A stretch of DNA of 64,000 nucleotides from an uncultured Gemmatimonadota bacterium (GCA_903882745.1 CAIRYG010000012.1:1-64000); one strand, 5' to 3'. Positions 46,017 through 57,652 are shown, numbered from the stretch's first letter. The notes: generated by a model from the sequence alone, not told the origin. Translations and numbers: made by a program.

Positions 46017-46487
46017 ATGACCACGTTTCTCCTGATCGTACTGATCCTCGATGCCATGATTCTCGTCACGGTCATCCTCCTGCAGAGCGGGAAGGGTGGC
46101 GGTATGGCGGCGAGTTTCGGTGGTGCCTCTTCGTCGTCCGACCAGTTCATGGGGACACGCCAAGCGGGTAACCTGCTCACCAAGATGTCCTGGTGGTGCG
46201 GTGGCCTGTTCATCGGCATCTCGTTCATCCTCTCGATCATGGCGAGCCGCGGCCGGACGCCGACCTCGGTGCTCGACAAGTCGTTCAGCGCGCCCAAGGC
46301 GCCCGCGAGCGCGCCAGCAGCGCCTGCTGCTCCGACCGGAGCTGCTCCGACTGCCACGACGCCCGCAACGGGTGGTGCGGTACCGCTTCAGGCTGTTCCC
46401 AAGGCTGACGCCAAGGCTCCGGCCGCTACTCCGGCGGCTGCTCCGGCTGCGGCGCCGACCCCGGCGCCCGCGCCCAAGAAACCGTAA
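46017..46487 (+). CDS. secG: Preprotein translocase subunit SecG with Ala/Pro-rich tail
   Basis: 156 residues, longer than the usual 70-110. Two membrane segments (LLIVLILDAMILVTVILL; WWCGGLFIGISFILSIMAS) flank the conserved loop QSGKGGGMAASFGG, diagnostic of SecG. The last ~65 residues are Ala/Pro/Lys-rich and disordered. It assists SecYE-mediated export. Gene order tpiA-secG is common. Confidence 0.95.
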   Translation: MTTFLLIVLILDAMILVTVILLQSGKGGGMAASFGGASSSSDQFMGTRQAGNLLTKMSWWCGGLFIGISFILSIMASRGRTPTSVLDKSFSAPKAPASAPAAPAAPTGAAPTATTPATGGAVPLQAVPKADAKAPAATPAAAPAAAPTPAPAPKKP

Positions 46488-46507
46488 CGACGCCAGGCAA
46501 CGACACG

Positions 46508-47641
46508 GTGAGTATGCTGCATGCACCTAAGGGGTTCCTCCTCCTCGAGGACGGAACCCTTTTTGCTGGGCACCTGTCGCACCCGCTCCCTGAGCCGGCT
46601 GTGGCCGAAGTGGTGTTCACGACAAACATGAGCGGCTACCAGGAGGTCTTCACCGACCCCTCGTTCCGCGGCCAGATCGTTGTCATGACCGCCCCGATGA
46701 TCGGCAACTACGGCATCAATGCGCAAGATCCAGAGTCCACGCGCCCTCAAGTCAGCGGCGTCGTGGTACGCGACCTCTCCAGCACGTTCTCCAACTGGCG
46801 TGCGGATTCCGATCTTGGCAGCTATCTCGAGAGCGCCAATATCCCGATTCTCCACAACGTCGACACCCGCCGGCTTACGCGGCACTTGCGGACGGTCGGT
46901 GTGTTGCGCGGCGTGATCGGCAGTGGCGCCGAACCGAGCGCTGCCGCGCGCGCCGCGCTCGAAGGGTGCCCGTCGATGGCTGGGCTCGATCTCGCCAGCC
47001 GCGTCACCACGCAGACCCCCTACGTGATGGCACCGGTGGAGGGAACCTCGGCTGGCGCGGGGCATCACATCGTCGCGTTCGACTACGGCATCAAGTCCAA
47101 CATCTTGCGCCTGTTCCAGCAGCGCGGGTGCACGGTGACTGTTGTGCCGAGTACCACGACCGCAGCCGAGGTGCTGGCGCTCAAGCCGGACGGACTCTTC
47201 CTTTCGAACGGCCCGGGCGATCCGGAAGCGGTGGATTACGCGCCCGCGACCATCCGCGCGATTGGCGAAACCAAGATTCCCATCTTCGGCATTTGCCTCG
47301 GCCACCAGCTCCTCGGACTGACCTACGGTGGTCACACCTTCAAGCTTCCGTATGGGCACCGTGGCGGAAATCATCCGGTCAAGGAGCTCTCGACTGGGAA
47401 GGTGTTCATCACGTCGCAGAATCACGGATTCGCCGTGGAAGGGAACGAGCAGGGGATTCCAGGCGCCCCAGACTTGCAGGTCACGCACGTGAACCTGAAC
47501 GACGGTTCGGTCGAGGGGCTGAAGCACAAAACCCTCCCGATCTTCTCGGTGCAGTACCACCCCGAGGCCGCCCCAGGGCCCCACGACGCCATGCCCCTGT
47601 TTGACGAGTTTATGGCCGCGTTGGACGATCGGGCGAGCTGA
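46508..47641 (+). CDS. carA: Carbamoyl-phosphate synthase small chain
   Basis: 377 residues from GTG 46508 (ATG at 46514 is an alternative). It supplies ammonia from glutamine for carbamoyl phosphate. 'TTNMSGYQEVFTDPSF' is the N-domain signature. The amidotransferase Cys is in FGICLGHQLLGL and the His/Glu in YHPEAAPGPHDA. No carB follows; a strong terminator does, so the large subunit is elsewhere. Confidence 0.97.
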   Translation: MSMLHAPKGFLLLEDGTLFAGHLSHPLPEPAVAEVVFTTNMSGYQEVFTDPSFRGQIVVMTAPMIGNYGINAQDPESTRPQVSGVVVRDLSSTFSNWRADSDLGSYLESANIPILHNVDTRRLTRHLRTVGVLRGVIGSGAEPSAAARAALEGCPSMAGLDLASRVTTQTPYVMAPVEGTSAGAGHHIVAFDYGIKSNILRLFQQRGCTVTVVPSTTTAAEVLALKPDGLFLSNGPGDPEAVDYAPATIRAIGETKIPIFGICLGHQLLGLTYGGHTFKLPYGHRGGNHPVKELSTGKVFITSQNHGFAVEGNEQGIPGAPDLQVTHVNLNDGSVEGLKHKTLPIFSVQYHPEAAPGPHDAMPLFDEFMAALDDRAS

Positions 47642-47671
47642 ACGAGCCTCCCGCCACCCCAGAACCGCCTC

Positions 47672-47704
47672 AAAGGCCTCCAGCACCCCGCTGGAGGCCT
47701 TTTT
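47672..47704 (+). terminator. Strong intrinsic terminator after carA
   Basis: AAAGGCCTCCAGC (47672-47684), loop ACCCC, GCTGGAGGCCTTT (47690-47702), followed by more T for a run of five. Classic Rho-independent form. Confidence 0.93.
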
Positions 47705-47773
47705 CGCTCTAAGTCCTTGTCCTGTGCCGTCATAAGCCTCGGGCGGCGCCACAATCGAAATCTGACCCGAAAC

Positions 47774-47803
47774 TTGACAACAAAACCCATAACACTCTAG
47801 ACT
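47774..47803 (+). promoter_or_regulatory. Promoter of the HU gene
   Basis: Consensus -35 TTGACA (47774-47779), 18-bp spacer, TAGACT (47798-47803), about 49 bp upstream of the HU ATG. Confidence 0.7.
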
Positions 47804-47851
47804 GTATTCACTTAGGGCAGTTTCAGTGGTTCTGAACACTTGAGGGTAGTC

Positions 47852-48172
47852 ATGACCAAAGCTGATCTCGTCGAAGGCGTCACGCTGGCCATCGAGAAGA
47901 CGTCCGGACCGATGATCTCGAAGAAGGACTGCGCACGCGTCGTCGATGCGTTCCTGGATGCCATCAAGGATGCGCTCAAGGAACAGAAGAACATCGAAGT
48001 GCGTGGCTTCGGCACCTTCAAGATTCGCCAGCGGAAGACCCGTATGGCGCGCAATCCTCGCACCGGCGCTCCGGTCGAGGTCTCGGCGCGCCCCGTGCCG
48101 GTGTTCAAGCCGAGCAAGGAACTCCGTGCCCTCGTGGCGGACGTCGATATTTCGGAACTCGCGGGCGAGTAA
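47852..48172 (+). CDS. HU/IHF-family DNA-binding protein
   Basis: 106 residues from ATG 47852 (MTKADLVEGV). The fold hallmarks are present: 'IEVRGFGTFKIRQRKTRMARNPRTGAPVEV' contains the DNA-binding arm with RNPRTG and the intercalating Pro. Slightly longer than E. coli HU at the C-terminus. It compacts and bends DNA. Own promoter. Confidence 0.95.
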   Translation: MTKADLVEGVTLAIEKTSGPMISKKDCARVVDAFLDAIKDALKEQKNIEVRGFGTFKIRQRKTRMARNPRTGAPVEVSARPVPVFKPSKELRALVADVDISELAGE

Positions 48173-48230
48173 CGACATAGCGGCACGCACGACGGTCCGT
48201 CCGCGGAACGTCGGAGATCGGGCTCCACGC

Positions 48231-48259
48231 CTTCACAGGCGCGGGGCCCGTGATATTTT
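48231..48259 (+). promoter_or_regulatory. Candidate promoter of moaDEA
   Basis: CTTCAC (48231-48236), 17-bp spacer, TATTTT (48254-48259), 34 bp before the moaD TTG. The -10 is good, the -35 weak. Confidence 0.45.
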
Positions 48260-48293
48260 ACGGTGTTCGCCCCTTCGTACCACGGAGTCGACG

Positions 48294-48536
48294 TTGCATC
48301 TGCAGGTGCTCCTCTTTGCCTCGTACGCTGACGCCCTCGGCGCCTCGGAGATTGTGCTCGACGTCCCCGAGGGCACGACGGTCCGCGACCTCGTGACCGC
48401 CGTCCGCGCTCGTGCACCGCACGCCGCGCTCCCGCCCCAACCGCTGGTGGCGGTCAATCAGGCGTACGCCGGCCCCGACGATGTGCTCACGCTGGGCGAC
48501 GAAGTCGCCCTCATTCCTCCGGTTGCCGGCGGATGA
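48294..48536 (+). CDS. moaD: Molybdopterin synthase small subunit MoaD
   Basis: 80 residues from TTG 48294, with GGAG 6 bases upstream; no ATG gives the family length. The ubiquitin-like fold starts HLQVLLFASYADALG and ends in the obligatory Gly-Gly (IPPVAGG), which is thiocarboxylated and gives sulfur to the molybdopterin precursor. Overlaps moaE by 4 bp (GATGATG). Confidence 0.93.
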   Translation: MHLQVLLFASYADALGASEIVLDVPEGTTVRDLVTAVRARAPHAALPPQPLVAVNQAYAGPDDVLTLGDEVALIPPVAGG

Positions 48537-48952
48537 TGCGCGCCGCGATCGTCAATCGGCCGCTCGACGCGACCGCGCTCCTCGCCGAAGTCGCGAGTGA
48601 CGCGCACGGCGCAACAACGCTGTTCGTCGGCACCGTGCGCAACGTCAACAGCGGACGCGCCGTGAGCGGCATTGAGTACTCCGCGTACGATGCGATGGCG
48701 ACCGTCGAGCTGCAGCGCATCTTAGATGAGACCGCCCTCCGATTCACCGACGTGTCAGTGGTCGTCGAACATCGGGTGGGTACGTTGGCCCTGCAGGAGG
48801 CGAGCGTGATCATCGCCACCGCGCACGCGCACCGAGCGCCTGCACTCGACGCGCAACGGTACGTCATCGAGGAACTCAAGAAACGCGTGCCCGTCTGGAA
48901 ACGCGAACACTACACCGACGGCACCCGTGAATGGGTCGGGGCGGCCTCGTGA
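48533..48952 (+). CDS. moaE: Molybdopterin synthase large subunit MoaE
   Basis: 139 residues from ATG 48533 (a second ATG follows at once). 'DAHGATTLFVGTVRN', 'YSAYDAMATVEL', 'VVEHRVGTLALQEASVIIA' and 'IEELKKRVPVWKREHY' (catalytic Lys) are family signatures. Forms the heterotetramer with MoaD. Overlaps moaA (GTGA). Confidence 0.96.
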   Translation: MMRAAIVNRPLDATALLAEVASDAHGATTLFVGTVRNVNSGRAVSGIEYSAYDAMATVELQRILDETALRFTDVSVVVEHRVGTLALQEASVIIATAHAHRAPALDAQRYVIEELKKRVPVWKREHYTDGTREWVGAAS

Positions 48953-49920
48953 TTGACCAGTTCGGTCGGAGCATCGAGTATCTCCGCATTAGCGTCACGG
49001 ACCGCTGCAACTTCCGGTGTGTCTACTGCATGCCGGAACATGGCCTCGACTGGCTCCCGCGCGCCGATATCCTGACCTACGAGGAGATCGCCGATGTGGT
49101 GGCGCAGCTGGCGCCCCTTGGTCTCAAGCGGCTGCGGATTACCGGAGGCGAGCCGACCATCCGCCCCGATCTGGTGACGCTGATCGGAATGCTCAAGGCG
49201 GTGCCGGGCATCGAGGACATCGCGCTGAGCACCAACGGCGTGAAGCTTCCGGACATGTCGGCGGCACTGAAAGCCGCAGGACTTGATCGCGTGAATATGA
49301 GCGCCGATTCGCTCCGCGCCGACCGGATCGCGGCCATCGCGCGGCGGCGCGTGCCGTTCGACCCCGTCGAGGCGGCCGATGCTGCGCACGCCGCAGGGCT
49401 CGACCCGGTCAAGATCAACGTGGTCGTGATGCGCGGCATCAACGACGACGAAATCGAAGATTTTGCGCGACTCACGCTCGATCACCCCTTCCACGTGCGC
49501 TTCATCGAGCTGATGCCCGTTGGAGAAATGGCGAACCTGACCTGGAATCACGTGGTCCCGAGCGAAGAAATTCTGACCCGTATTCGGACGGTCGGACCGC
49601 TCGCGCCGCACACTGGCCCCGAACGTGGGAACGGGCCCGCCGCGTACCACCAGCTCGAGGGCGCTCAAGGGACCATCGGTGTGATCACGCCGATGACGCA
49701 CACCTATTGCGGCACCTGCAATCGCGTCCGGCTTACCGCCGATGGGCGCCTGCGGACCTGCTTGTACGGGGACCACCAGGTCAATCTGCGCGATCCACTT
49801 CGCGCGGGGATACCACTGAAACCGCTCTTTGTCCAAGCCTTGGCGGACAAGCCCAAGGAGCACAATCTGTTGCAGATGCAGGTCGGAGGACTGAAGGCGT
49901 TGTCGCAGGTCGGAGGGTAG
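48949..49920 (+). CDS. moaA: GTP 3',8-cyclase MoaA
   Basis: 323 residues from GTG 48949, overlapping the moaE stop. A radical-SAM enzyme, first step of molybdopterin synthesis. The N-terminal cluster is CNFRCVYC; the C-terminal cluster is in CGTCNRVRLTADGRLRTC; the chain ends in the Gly-Gly essential for activity (SQVGG). MoaC is not in the window. The product is needed by the formate dehydrogenase at 19121-23940. Confidence 0.97.
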   Translation: MIDQFGRSIEYLRISVTDRCNFRCVYCMPEHGLDWLPRADILTYEEIADVVAQLAPLGLKRLRITGGEPTIRPDLVTLIGMLKAVPGIEDIALSTNGVKLPDMSAALKAAGLDRVNMSADSLRADRIAAIARRRVPFDPVEAADAAHAAGLDPVKINVVVMRGINDDEIEDFARLTLDHPFHVRFIELMPVGEMANLTWNHVVPSEEILTRIRTVGPLAPHTGPERGNGPAAYHQLEGAQGTIGVITPMTHTYCGTCNRVRLTADGRLRTCLYGDHQVNLRDPLRAGIPLKPLFVQALADKPKEHNLLQMQVGGLKALSQVGG

Positions 49921-50000
49921 CACCGTGAACATTTCCCTCGTTGCCTCGCATAGAACCAGCCTTGTAGCTTTCAGCATCATAAATTTTCCATCTTACGTGA

Positions 50001-50938
<938 letters not shown>

Positions 50939-50939
<1 letters not shown>

Positions 50940-51598
50940 TGGGACGCCTCGGGAAGTTCTGGGATTCGTCGGTCGGCAAGAAGATCGTCATGGGAGCCAC
51001 GGGGGTTATCCTCGTGGGCTTCCTGATCATCCACATGGCCGGCAACCTGCAGCTCTTCCTCGGCGCCGAGCGATTCAACGCGTACAGCAAGCTCCTGAAG
51101 CACGACATCATCGAGCTCACCTGGATTGTGCGCCTCACGCTGCTCGTGTCGGTGGTCCTCCATGCCGTCGCAGCGTACCAGCTCACCATGCGTAACAAGG
51201 CCGCTCGGCCCGAGCCGTATGCCAAGCGCGTACCGCAGGTTTCCACCTACGCGTCGCAGACGATGCGGTACGGTGGCGTGTATTTGCTGCTGTTCATCGT
51301 GTATCACATTGGCCACTTCACGACCGGCACATTCCATCCCGCGTTCAGTGAGTCGGGGACGTTTGGCAATGTGCTGATCGGATTCAGCACCTGGCCGATC
51401 GCGCTCTTTTATTTGGGCGCAATGGGGTTTCTCTCGCTGCACCTCTATCACGGCATCTGGGCGGCGTTCCGTACGCTCGGACTCGCGCGGCCGTCTGGCG
51501 ATCCGCTCAAGCGGCAGATTGCACTCGTCCTCGCGATCGTGGTGGCCGGGGGATTCTCCCTCGTGCCGCTCGCCGTGAAGCTCGGCCTCGTCCACTGA
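50939..51598 (+). CDS. sdhC: Succinate dehydrogenase cytochrome b subunit (class B)
   Basis: 219 residues, overlapping the mdh stop. Five hydrophobic segments: [18 protein letters not shown], '[15 protein letters not shown]', '[13 protein letters not shown]', '[17 protein letters not shown]' and '[17 protein letters not shown]'. His residues within them are placed as heme ligands (HMAGN, HAVAAY, HIGHF, HLYHG). One large membrane subunit and no SdhD indicate the class-B (two-heme) complex as in Bacteroidetes and Bacillus. Confidence 0.93.
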
Positions 51599-51614
51599 CC
51601 AGGAGCCAACTCTC

Positions 51615-53524
<1,910 letters not shown>

Positions 53525-53528
<4 letters not shown>

Positions 53529-54313
53529 GCGCCGGCGGACTGAATCTGACGCTGCACGTGTGGCGCCAGTCCGGCCCCAATAAGGCTGGCAAGATCGTCG
53601 ATTATCCCGCGACGAACATCTCTCCCGAGATGTCGTTCCTCGAGATGCTCGACACGGTCAACGAGGGGCTGATTACAAGTGGGCAGGATCCCATTGCCTT
53701 CGACCACGACTGCCGCGAAGGGATCTGCGGGAGCTGCGGCGTGATGATCAACGGCGCCGCGCACGGGCCCATGAAGCAAACCACCGCGTGCCAGCTGCAC
53801 ATGCGCACCTTCAAGAATGGCGACGAGATCTGGATCGAGCCGTGGCGCGCTGGTGCGTTCCCGGTGATCAAGGATCTCGTGGTGGATCGCGGGGCGTTCG
53901 ATCGGATCATCCAGGCGGGCGGATTCATCAGCGCACCGACGGGAAGTCCGCAGGACGCGAACTCGCTGCCGATCAGCAAGCTCGACGCGGACGACGCGAT
54001 GGATGCGGCGGCGTGCATCGGGTGCGGCGCGTGCGTGGCGGCCTGTCCGAACGCATCGGCGTCGCTCTTCACGGCGGCCAAGATCACGCACCTCGGTCGG
54101 TTGCCGCAGGGTCAGCCGGAGCGCTATCGTCGCGCGTTGGCGATGGTCACGCAGATGGACATCGAGGGCTTCGGCGGCTGCACGCTGTTCGGTGAGTGCC
54201 AGGAAGCGTGCCCGAAGGGGATCTCGATCGACACGATCGTGCAGATGAACCGCGACTACATCGTGGCCGCGGCGAGCGAGCGTGAAGAGAAGGTGGAGAT
54301 GGGGGCGGGGTAA
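53525..54313 (+). CDS. sdhB: Succinate dehydrogenase iron-sulfur subunit
   Basis: 262 residues, GTG start overlapping the sdhA stop. Cys motifs: [10 protein letters not shown] (2Fe-2S, later C in TTACQLH), [12 protein letters not shown] (4Fe-4S) and [14 protein letters not shown] (3Fe-4S). Transfers electrons from SdhA to SdhC and quinone. Followed by a terminator. Confidence 0.97.
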
Positions 54314-54338
54314 GGCTCCGTTGCACCAAGGAAGTCAG

Positions 54339-54367
54339 AGCCGCCCGCGAATGTCGCGGGCGGCTTT
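54339..54367 (+). terminator. Terminator after sdhB
   Basis: AGCCGCCCGCGA-ATG-TCGCGGGCGGCT, a perfect 12-bp stem followed by TTG; U-run short. Confidence 0.75.
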
Positions 54368-54466
54368 GTCGTTCGGGGAGGTTTCGCACCGTCGCGCGGA
54401 GAAATGGTGCGAGCTCTCGAAGACCGCACCGTAGACTGCCATCCATGACCACCACCTATCTGAGTA

Positions 54467-54495
54467 TTGCAAAGGTAGCGCCCGGTCGCTACATT
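54467..54495 (+). promoter_or_regulatory. Promoter with internal inverted repeat (operator) for the toxin-antitoxin pair
   Basis: TTGCAA (54467-54472), 17-bp spacer, TACATT (54490-54495). The inverted repeat GTAGCG-CCCGGT-CGCTAC (54475-54492) fills the spacer and overlaps the -10, the place for an autorepressor. The -10 ends 6 bp before the antitoxin ATG, so the transcript would start at or next to it and be leaderless. Confidence 0.6.
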
Positions 54496-54501
54496 GGGTT
54501 C

Positions 54502-54792
54502 ATGCGAAGCGTCGGCCTGAAAGTCCTCAAGAACAAGCTGAGCGAGTACGTGCGTCTCGTCGCCAATGGCGAGACGGTGCTCGTCACCGATCGCGACCGG
54601 GTCGTCGCCGAACTGGTGCCGCCGCGGCCAGGGCGCAGCCCGCTGTTGGCCGACGCTCAGCTCGCCGCTGCCGTGCGCGAGGGGTGGCTCTCGCCGCCGG
54701 CGTACGTCGATCACGCGCCACCTCCGCGTCTGCCTGTGGCTCGGATGGACGTGCTCCTCGCGGAGTTGGCCTCCGACCGGGGCGACCGGTGA
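54502..54792 (+). CDS. Phd/YefM-family antitoxin
   Basis: 96 residues from ATG 54502; an upstream ATG at 54445 would lie before the promoter. Starts MRSVGLKVLKNKLSEYVRLV and continues GETVLVTDRDRVVAEL, typical of prevent-host-death antitoxins. The C-terminal ~45 residues are disordered and would wrap the toxin. It overlaps the toxin gene by 4 bp (GTGA). Represses its own promoter in related systems. Confidence 0.88.
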   Translation: MRSVGLKVLKNKLSEYVRLVANGETVLVTDRDRVVAELVPPRPGRSPLLADAQLAAAVREGWLSPPAYVDHAPPPRLPVARMDVLLAELASDRGDR

Positions 54793-55175
54793 TCTACCTC
54801 GACACGTCGGTCGCGCTGGCGCATCTCCTCTCGGAAGATCGCCAGCCGCCCGAGTCGCTCTGGCGGGAGACGCTCGTCTCCAGTCGCCTCCTCGAGTTCG
54901 AGCTCTGGAACCGCATCAACGCACGCAAGCTCGGCGCCACGCACGGCGATGCCGTCAGGGCGCTGCTCTCGTGTGTTGCAATGATCGAGATGGTTAGGCC
55001 CGTGCTCGAACGCGTGCTGGAGCCCTTTCACACTGACCTTCGTACCATCGACACGATTCATCTTGCCTCCGTCGAGTTCCTTCGCGCCAACGGACAAGAC
55101 GTCGCACTCGCGAGTTATCGCCCCAAGCTCGTCGAGGCAGCCATCAAGCTCAAAATCCCGATCGCCGCCGTCTAG
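54789..55175 (+). CDS. VapC-type PIN-domain toxin
   Basis: 128 residues from GTG 54789, overlapping the antitoxin. PIN acidic residues: Asp in IYLDTSVALAHLL, Glu in LEFELWNRI, Asp in RTIDTIHLAS. PIN toxins cleave tRNA or rRNA. Pairing with a Phd-type rather than VapB antitoxin is common. Ends before a strong bidirectional terminator. Confidence 0.88.
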   Translation: MIYLDTSVALAHLLSEDRQPPESLWRETLVSSRLLEFELWNRINARKLGATHGDAVRALLSCVAMIEMVRPVLERVLEPFHTDLRTIDTIHLASVEFLRANGQDVALASYRPKLVEAAIKLKIPIAAV

Positions 55176-55211
55176 TGGATACTCCGCCGCGCACCTGTGC
55201 GCACGGAACGA

Positions 55212-55246
55212 AAAGGGGCGGCGACCAGTGTGGTCGCCGCCCCTTT
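55212..55246. terminator. Strong bidirectional terminator
   Basis: AAAGGGGCGGCGACCA (55212-55227), loop GTG, TGGTCGCCGCCCCTTT (55231-55246), followed by GTTTTG. Shared by the convergent toxin and 55269-55982 genes. Confidence 0.93.
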
Positions 55247-55268
55247 GTTTTGCCTTCCTGATGCCAAC

Positions 55269-55982
55269 TTACGGTTTCATCACCATCAAACCACTCACGA
55301 TCACGTCCGTGTTGTGCGCCGACCGCACGCCCCACACGCCATCGGTGGACTTGAGGCGGCCCGCCATCACGAGCGAATCCTTCGGCGCGCTCCACACTTC
55401 GGCGCCGTTGATCGTGCACGAAACCGTATTCCCCTTGACCGCAACGGTGATGTCCTGCGACACCGGCTGGTCCTTGCCCGCCGCCTTGTTGACCGACGGG
55501 GCAGCACCACCGCGACGACCATTCATCTGGAACGCCGCAGGACCGAAGCCGCGAACGATGAACGTGCCGTTCCCGTACGCCGCGCAGTACAGATAGCTCG
55601 CGTTCTCCGTGCCCATATCGTTGCCCGCGATCACAAGCCCGTAGGGGTGCGGGTGATCGTTCAGGTTCTGGAACTTCGGCTCGGTGAACTTGGCCATCAC
55701 GGAGTAGTCACCCTTACCGGCGCTCTTTTCGTTCCAGTAGGTCGACGCGGGACCGGTCGTGACGCGAAGATCCTTGCCTTCGCTGGCAATCTTCGCGTTT
55801 TCAATCGTCAGGCCCTTCTTGGCTTCTGAGGCGTCGATCATGCCCTTCCAGCCGGCAACCTTGACGCCGCCGTCCTTGATCGAGCGCGACTGCTCGTCAG
55901 CTGCCGGCGCGCCCTGCGCCGAGGCCACCATCGGGGCGGCCATCAGGGCCGCAGTGAACACCATCGTGAGCGAACGACGCAT
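55269..55982 (-). CDS. Exported DUF1080/LamG-like protein
   Basis: 237 residues with signal peptide 1-22 (VASAQ). A beta-sandwich, jelly-roll-like pattern: 'YSVMAKFTEPKFQNLNDHPHPYGLVIAG', 'ASYLYCAAYGNGTFIVRG', 'DITVAVKGNTVSCTINGAEVW' and 'GVWGVRSAHNTDVIVSGLMV'. It resembles concanavalin-like DUF1080 domains, but no catalytic residue is recognisable. Periplasmic or secreted; function unknown. Divergent from the peroxiredoxin. Confidence 0.7.
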   Translation of the reverse strand: MRRSLTMVFTAALMAAPMVASAQGAPAADEQSRSIKDGGVKVAGWKGMIDASEAKKGLTIENAKIASEGKDLRVTTGPASTYWNEKSAGKGDYSVMAKFTEPKFQNLNDHPHPYGLVIAGNDMGTENASYLYCAAYGNGTFIVRGFGPAAFQMNGRRGGAAPSVNKAAGKDQPVSQDITVAVKGNTVSCTINGAEVWSAPKDSLVMAGRLKSTDGVWGVRSAHNTDVIVSGLMVMKP

Positions 55983-56097
55983 CGGATATCCTCGGGTATT
56001 GGTTGGTACTTCGTGGCAAGAAGGTTACTCGCCAATCCGATACCCCGCCAGCCGTCAGCTCGCTACGTTCCGGTATCACCTCAGCCAAGGCCCCTGC

Positions 56098-56757
56098 ATG
56101 TCGCTCCGGATCAACGACACCGCGCCCGATTTCCATGCCACCACCACCCAAGGCGAGATCGATTTCCACTCCTGGATCGGCGACAGCTGGGCGGTGCTCT
56201 TTTCGCATCCCAAGGATTTCACTCCGGTGTGCACCACCGAACTGGGATACATGGCGCGCATGCAGCCGGAGTTCGACAAGCGGGGCGTGAAGATCCTCGG
56301 CCTCAGCGTCGATCGCGTGGACAACCACGGCAAATGGGCGGCCGATATCGAGGAGACGCAGGGCGCGAAGGTCACCTTCCCGATAATCGGCGACCCCGAG
56401 CTCAAGATCGCGAAGCTCTACGACATGTTGCCGGCCGAGGAGGGCGACAGCTGCGAGGGACGCACGCCGGCCAACAACGCGACCGTGCGCACCGTGTTCA
56501 TCGTGGGCCCCGACAAGAAGATCAAGCTGATGCTCGTCTATCCGATGAGCACGGGGCGCAACTTCGATGAGGTGCTCCGCGTGATCGACTCCATGCAGCT
56601 CACCGCCAAGCACCAAGTGGCGACGCCGGTGAACTGGACGAACGGCGACGACGTCATCATCCTCAACTCGGTGAGTGATGAGGATGCGGCCAAGAAGTAT
56701 CCGGCGGGCTTCAAGACGGTGAAGCCGTACCTGCGGACCGTCGCGCAGCCGAAGTAG
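56098..56757 (+). CDS. 1-Cys peroxiredoxin (Prx6 type)
   Basis: 219 residues from ATG 56098, with AAGG upstream; the frame is open from 55759 in the opposite gene's shadow. Active-site Cys in HPKDFTPVCTTELG (about residue 45), with the Thr and Arg of the family; the C-terminal region ('HQVATPVNWTNGDDVII') is that of the Prx6 group without a resolving Cys. Reduces H2O2 and organic peroxides. Convergent with tesB. Confidence 0.95.
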   Translation: MSLRINDTAPDFHATTTQGEIDFHSWIGDSWAVLFSHPKDFTPVCTTELGYMARMQPEFDKRGVKILGLSVDRVDNHGKWAADIEETQGAKVTFPIIGDPELKIAKLYDMLPAEEGDSCEGRTPANNATVRTVFIVGPDKKIKLMLVYPMSTGRNFDEVLRVIDSMQLTAKHQVATPVNWTNGDDVIILNSVSDEDAAKKYPAGFKTVKPYLRTVAQPK

Positions 56758-56779
56758 CCGCGCACATCAGCAGAGCAGG

Positions 56780-57652
56780 CTAGGGCTGCTTCGGCTCTCT
56801 CACGCGAAGCAGCCCTTCCTGCGCCACGCTCGCCACGAGCTGCCCCGTCCGCGAGAAGATCGACCCGCGCACGAATCCCCGCGCTCCCGCGCTCACCGGA
56901 CTGTCGGTCGAGTAGAGCAGCCATTCATCCGCGCGGAACGGCCGATGCATCCAGAGCGAGTGATCGAGACTCGCGATCTGCAGCGTCGGTGAGCGGAAGG
57001 GCACACCGTGCGGCTGCAACGCCGTGGTAAGCAGCCCGTAGTCACTCGCATACGCGAGCACCGCCTGATGGATGCTCAAATCATCGGGAAGGGAACCGAG
57101 CACGCGGAACCAGGCCAGCCGATGCGGGGGACTCACATCGCCCATGAACTGGTCCACCGGATTCACGGGGCGGAAATCGAGCGGCCGTTCCTGCGTCAAA
57201 ATCGGACGCAGTCGCTCGGGGATCCGATCGGCCATCTCACGGATCAAGTCGAGCTCGCGCGGCAGCGACTCCGGATCGGGCGCCGCCGGCATCGCATCCT
57301 GATGCTCGAAGCCGTTTTCCTGGATGTGGAACGACGCCGAGAGATTGAAGATCGCCTGTCCATGCTGAATGGCCGTCACGCGCCGCGTGGTGAAGCTCGC
57401 CCCGTCGCGGAGTTTGTCCACGAAGTACACGATGGGCGCCTTCAGGTCACCGGGGAGGATGAAGTAGCCGTGCGCCGAGTGGGCCTCGCGGGGGCCGTCG
57501 ACGGTGCGCTTGGCCGCCACAAGCGCTTGGGCGAACACCTGTCCGCCGAACACTCGGCCGGTTCCCAGATCGCGGTTCTGGCCGCGATAGATGTTGACCT
57601 CGAGGGGTTCCAAGTCGAGCAGGTCGAGCAGAATCTGCGTTTTGTCGCTCAT
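56780..57652 (-). CDS. tesB: Acyl-CoA thioesterase II
   Basis: 290 residues, the TesB length. Double hot-dog fold: 'GRVFGGQVFAQALVAAKRTV' and 'HSAHGYFILPGD' in the first half, 'ASLDHSLWMHRPFRADEWLLY' with the Asp in the second. Hydrolyses acyl-CoA to free fatty acid. Cytoplasmic. Divergent from the transporter gene. Confidence 0.95.
   Translation of the reverse strand: MSDKTQILLDLLDLEPLEVNIYRGQNRDLGTGRVFGGQVFAQALVAAKRTVDGPREAHSAHGYFILPGDLKAPIVYFVDKLRDGASFTTRRVTAIQHGQAIFNLSASFHIQENGFEHQDAMPAAPDPESLPRELDLIREMADRIPERLRPILTQERPLDFRPVNPVDQFMGDVSPPHRLAWFRVLGSLPDDLSIHQAVLAYASDYGLLTTALQPHGVPFRSPTLQIASLDHSLWMHRPFRADEWLLYSTDSPVSAGARGFVRGSIFSRTGQLVASVAQEGLLRVREPKQP

Noticed and set aside
46388-48190. 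600-codon open frame antisense to carA and HU
   Set aside because: Spans two well-supported genes and a terminator; low-complexity, His/Arg-rich translation typical of high-GC shadows.
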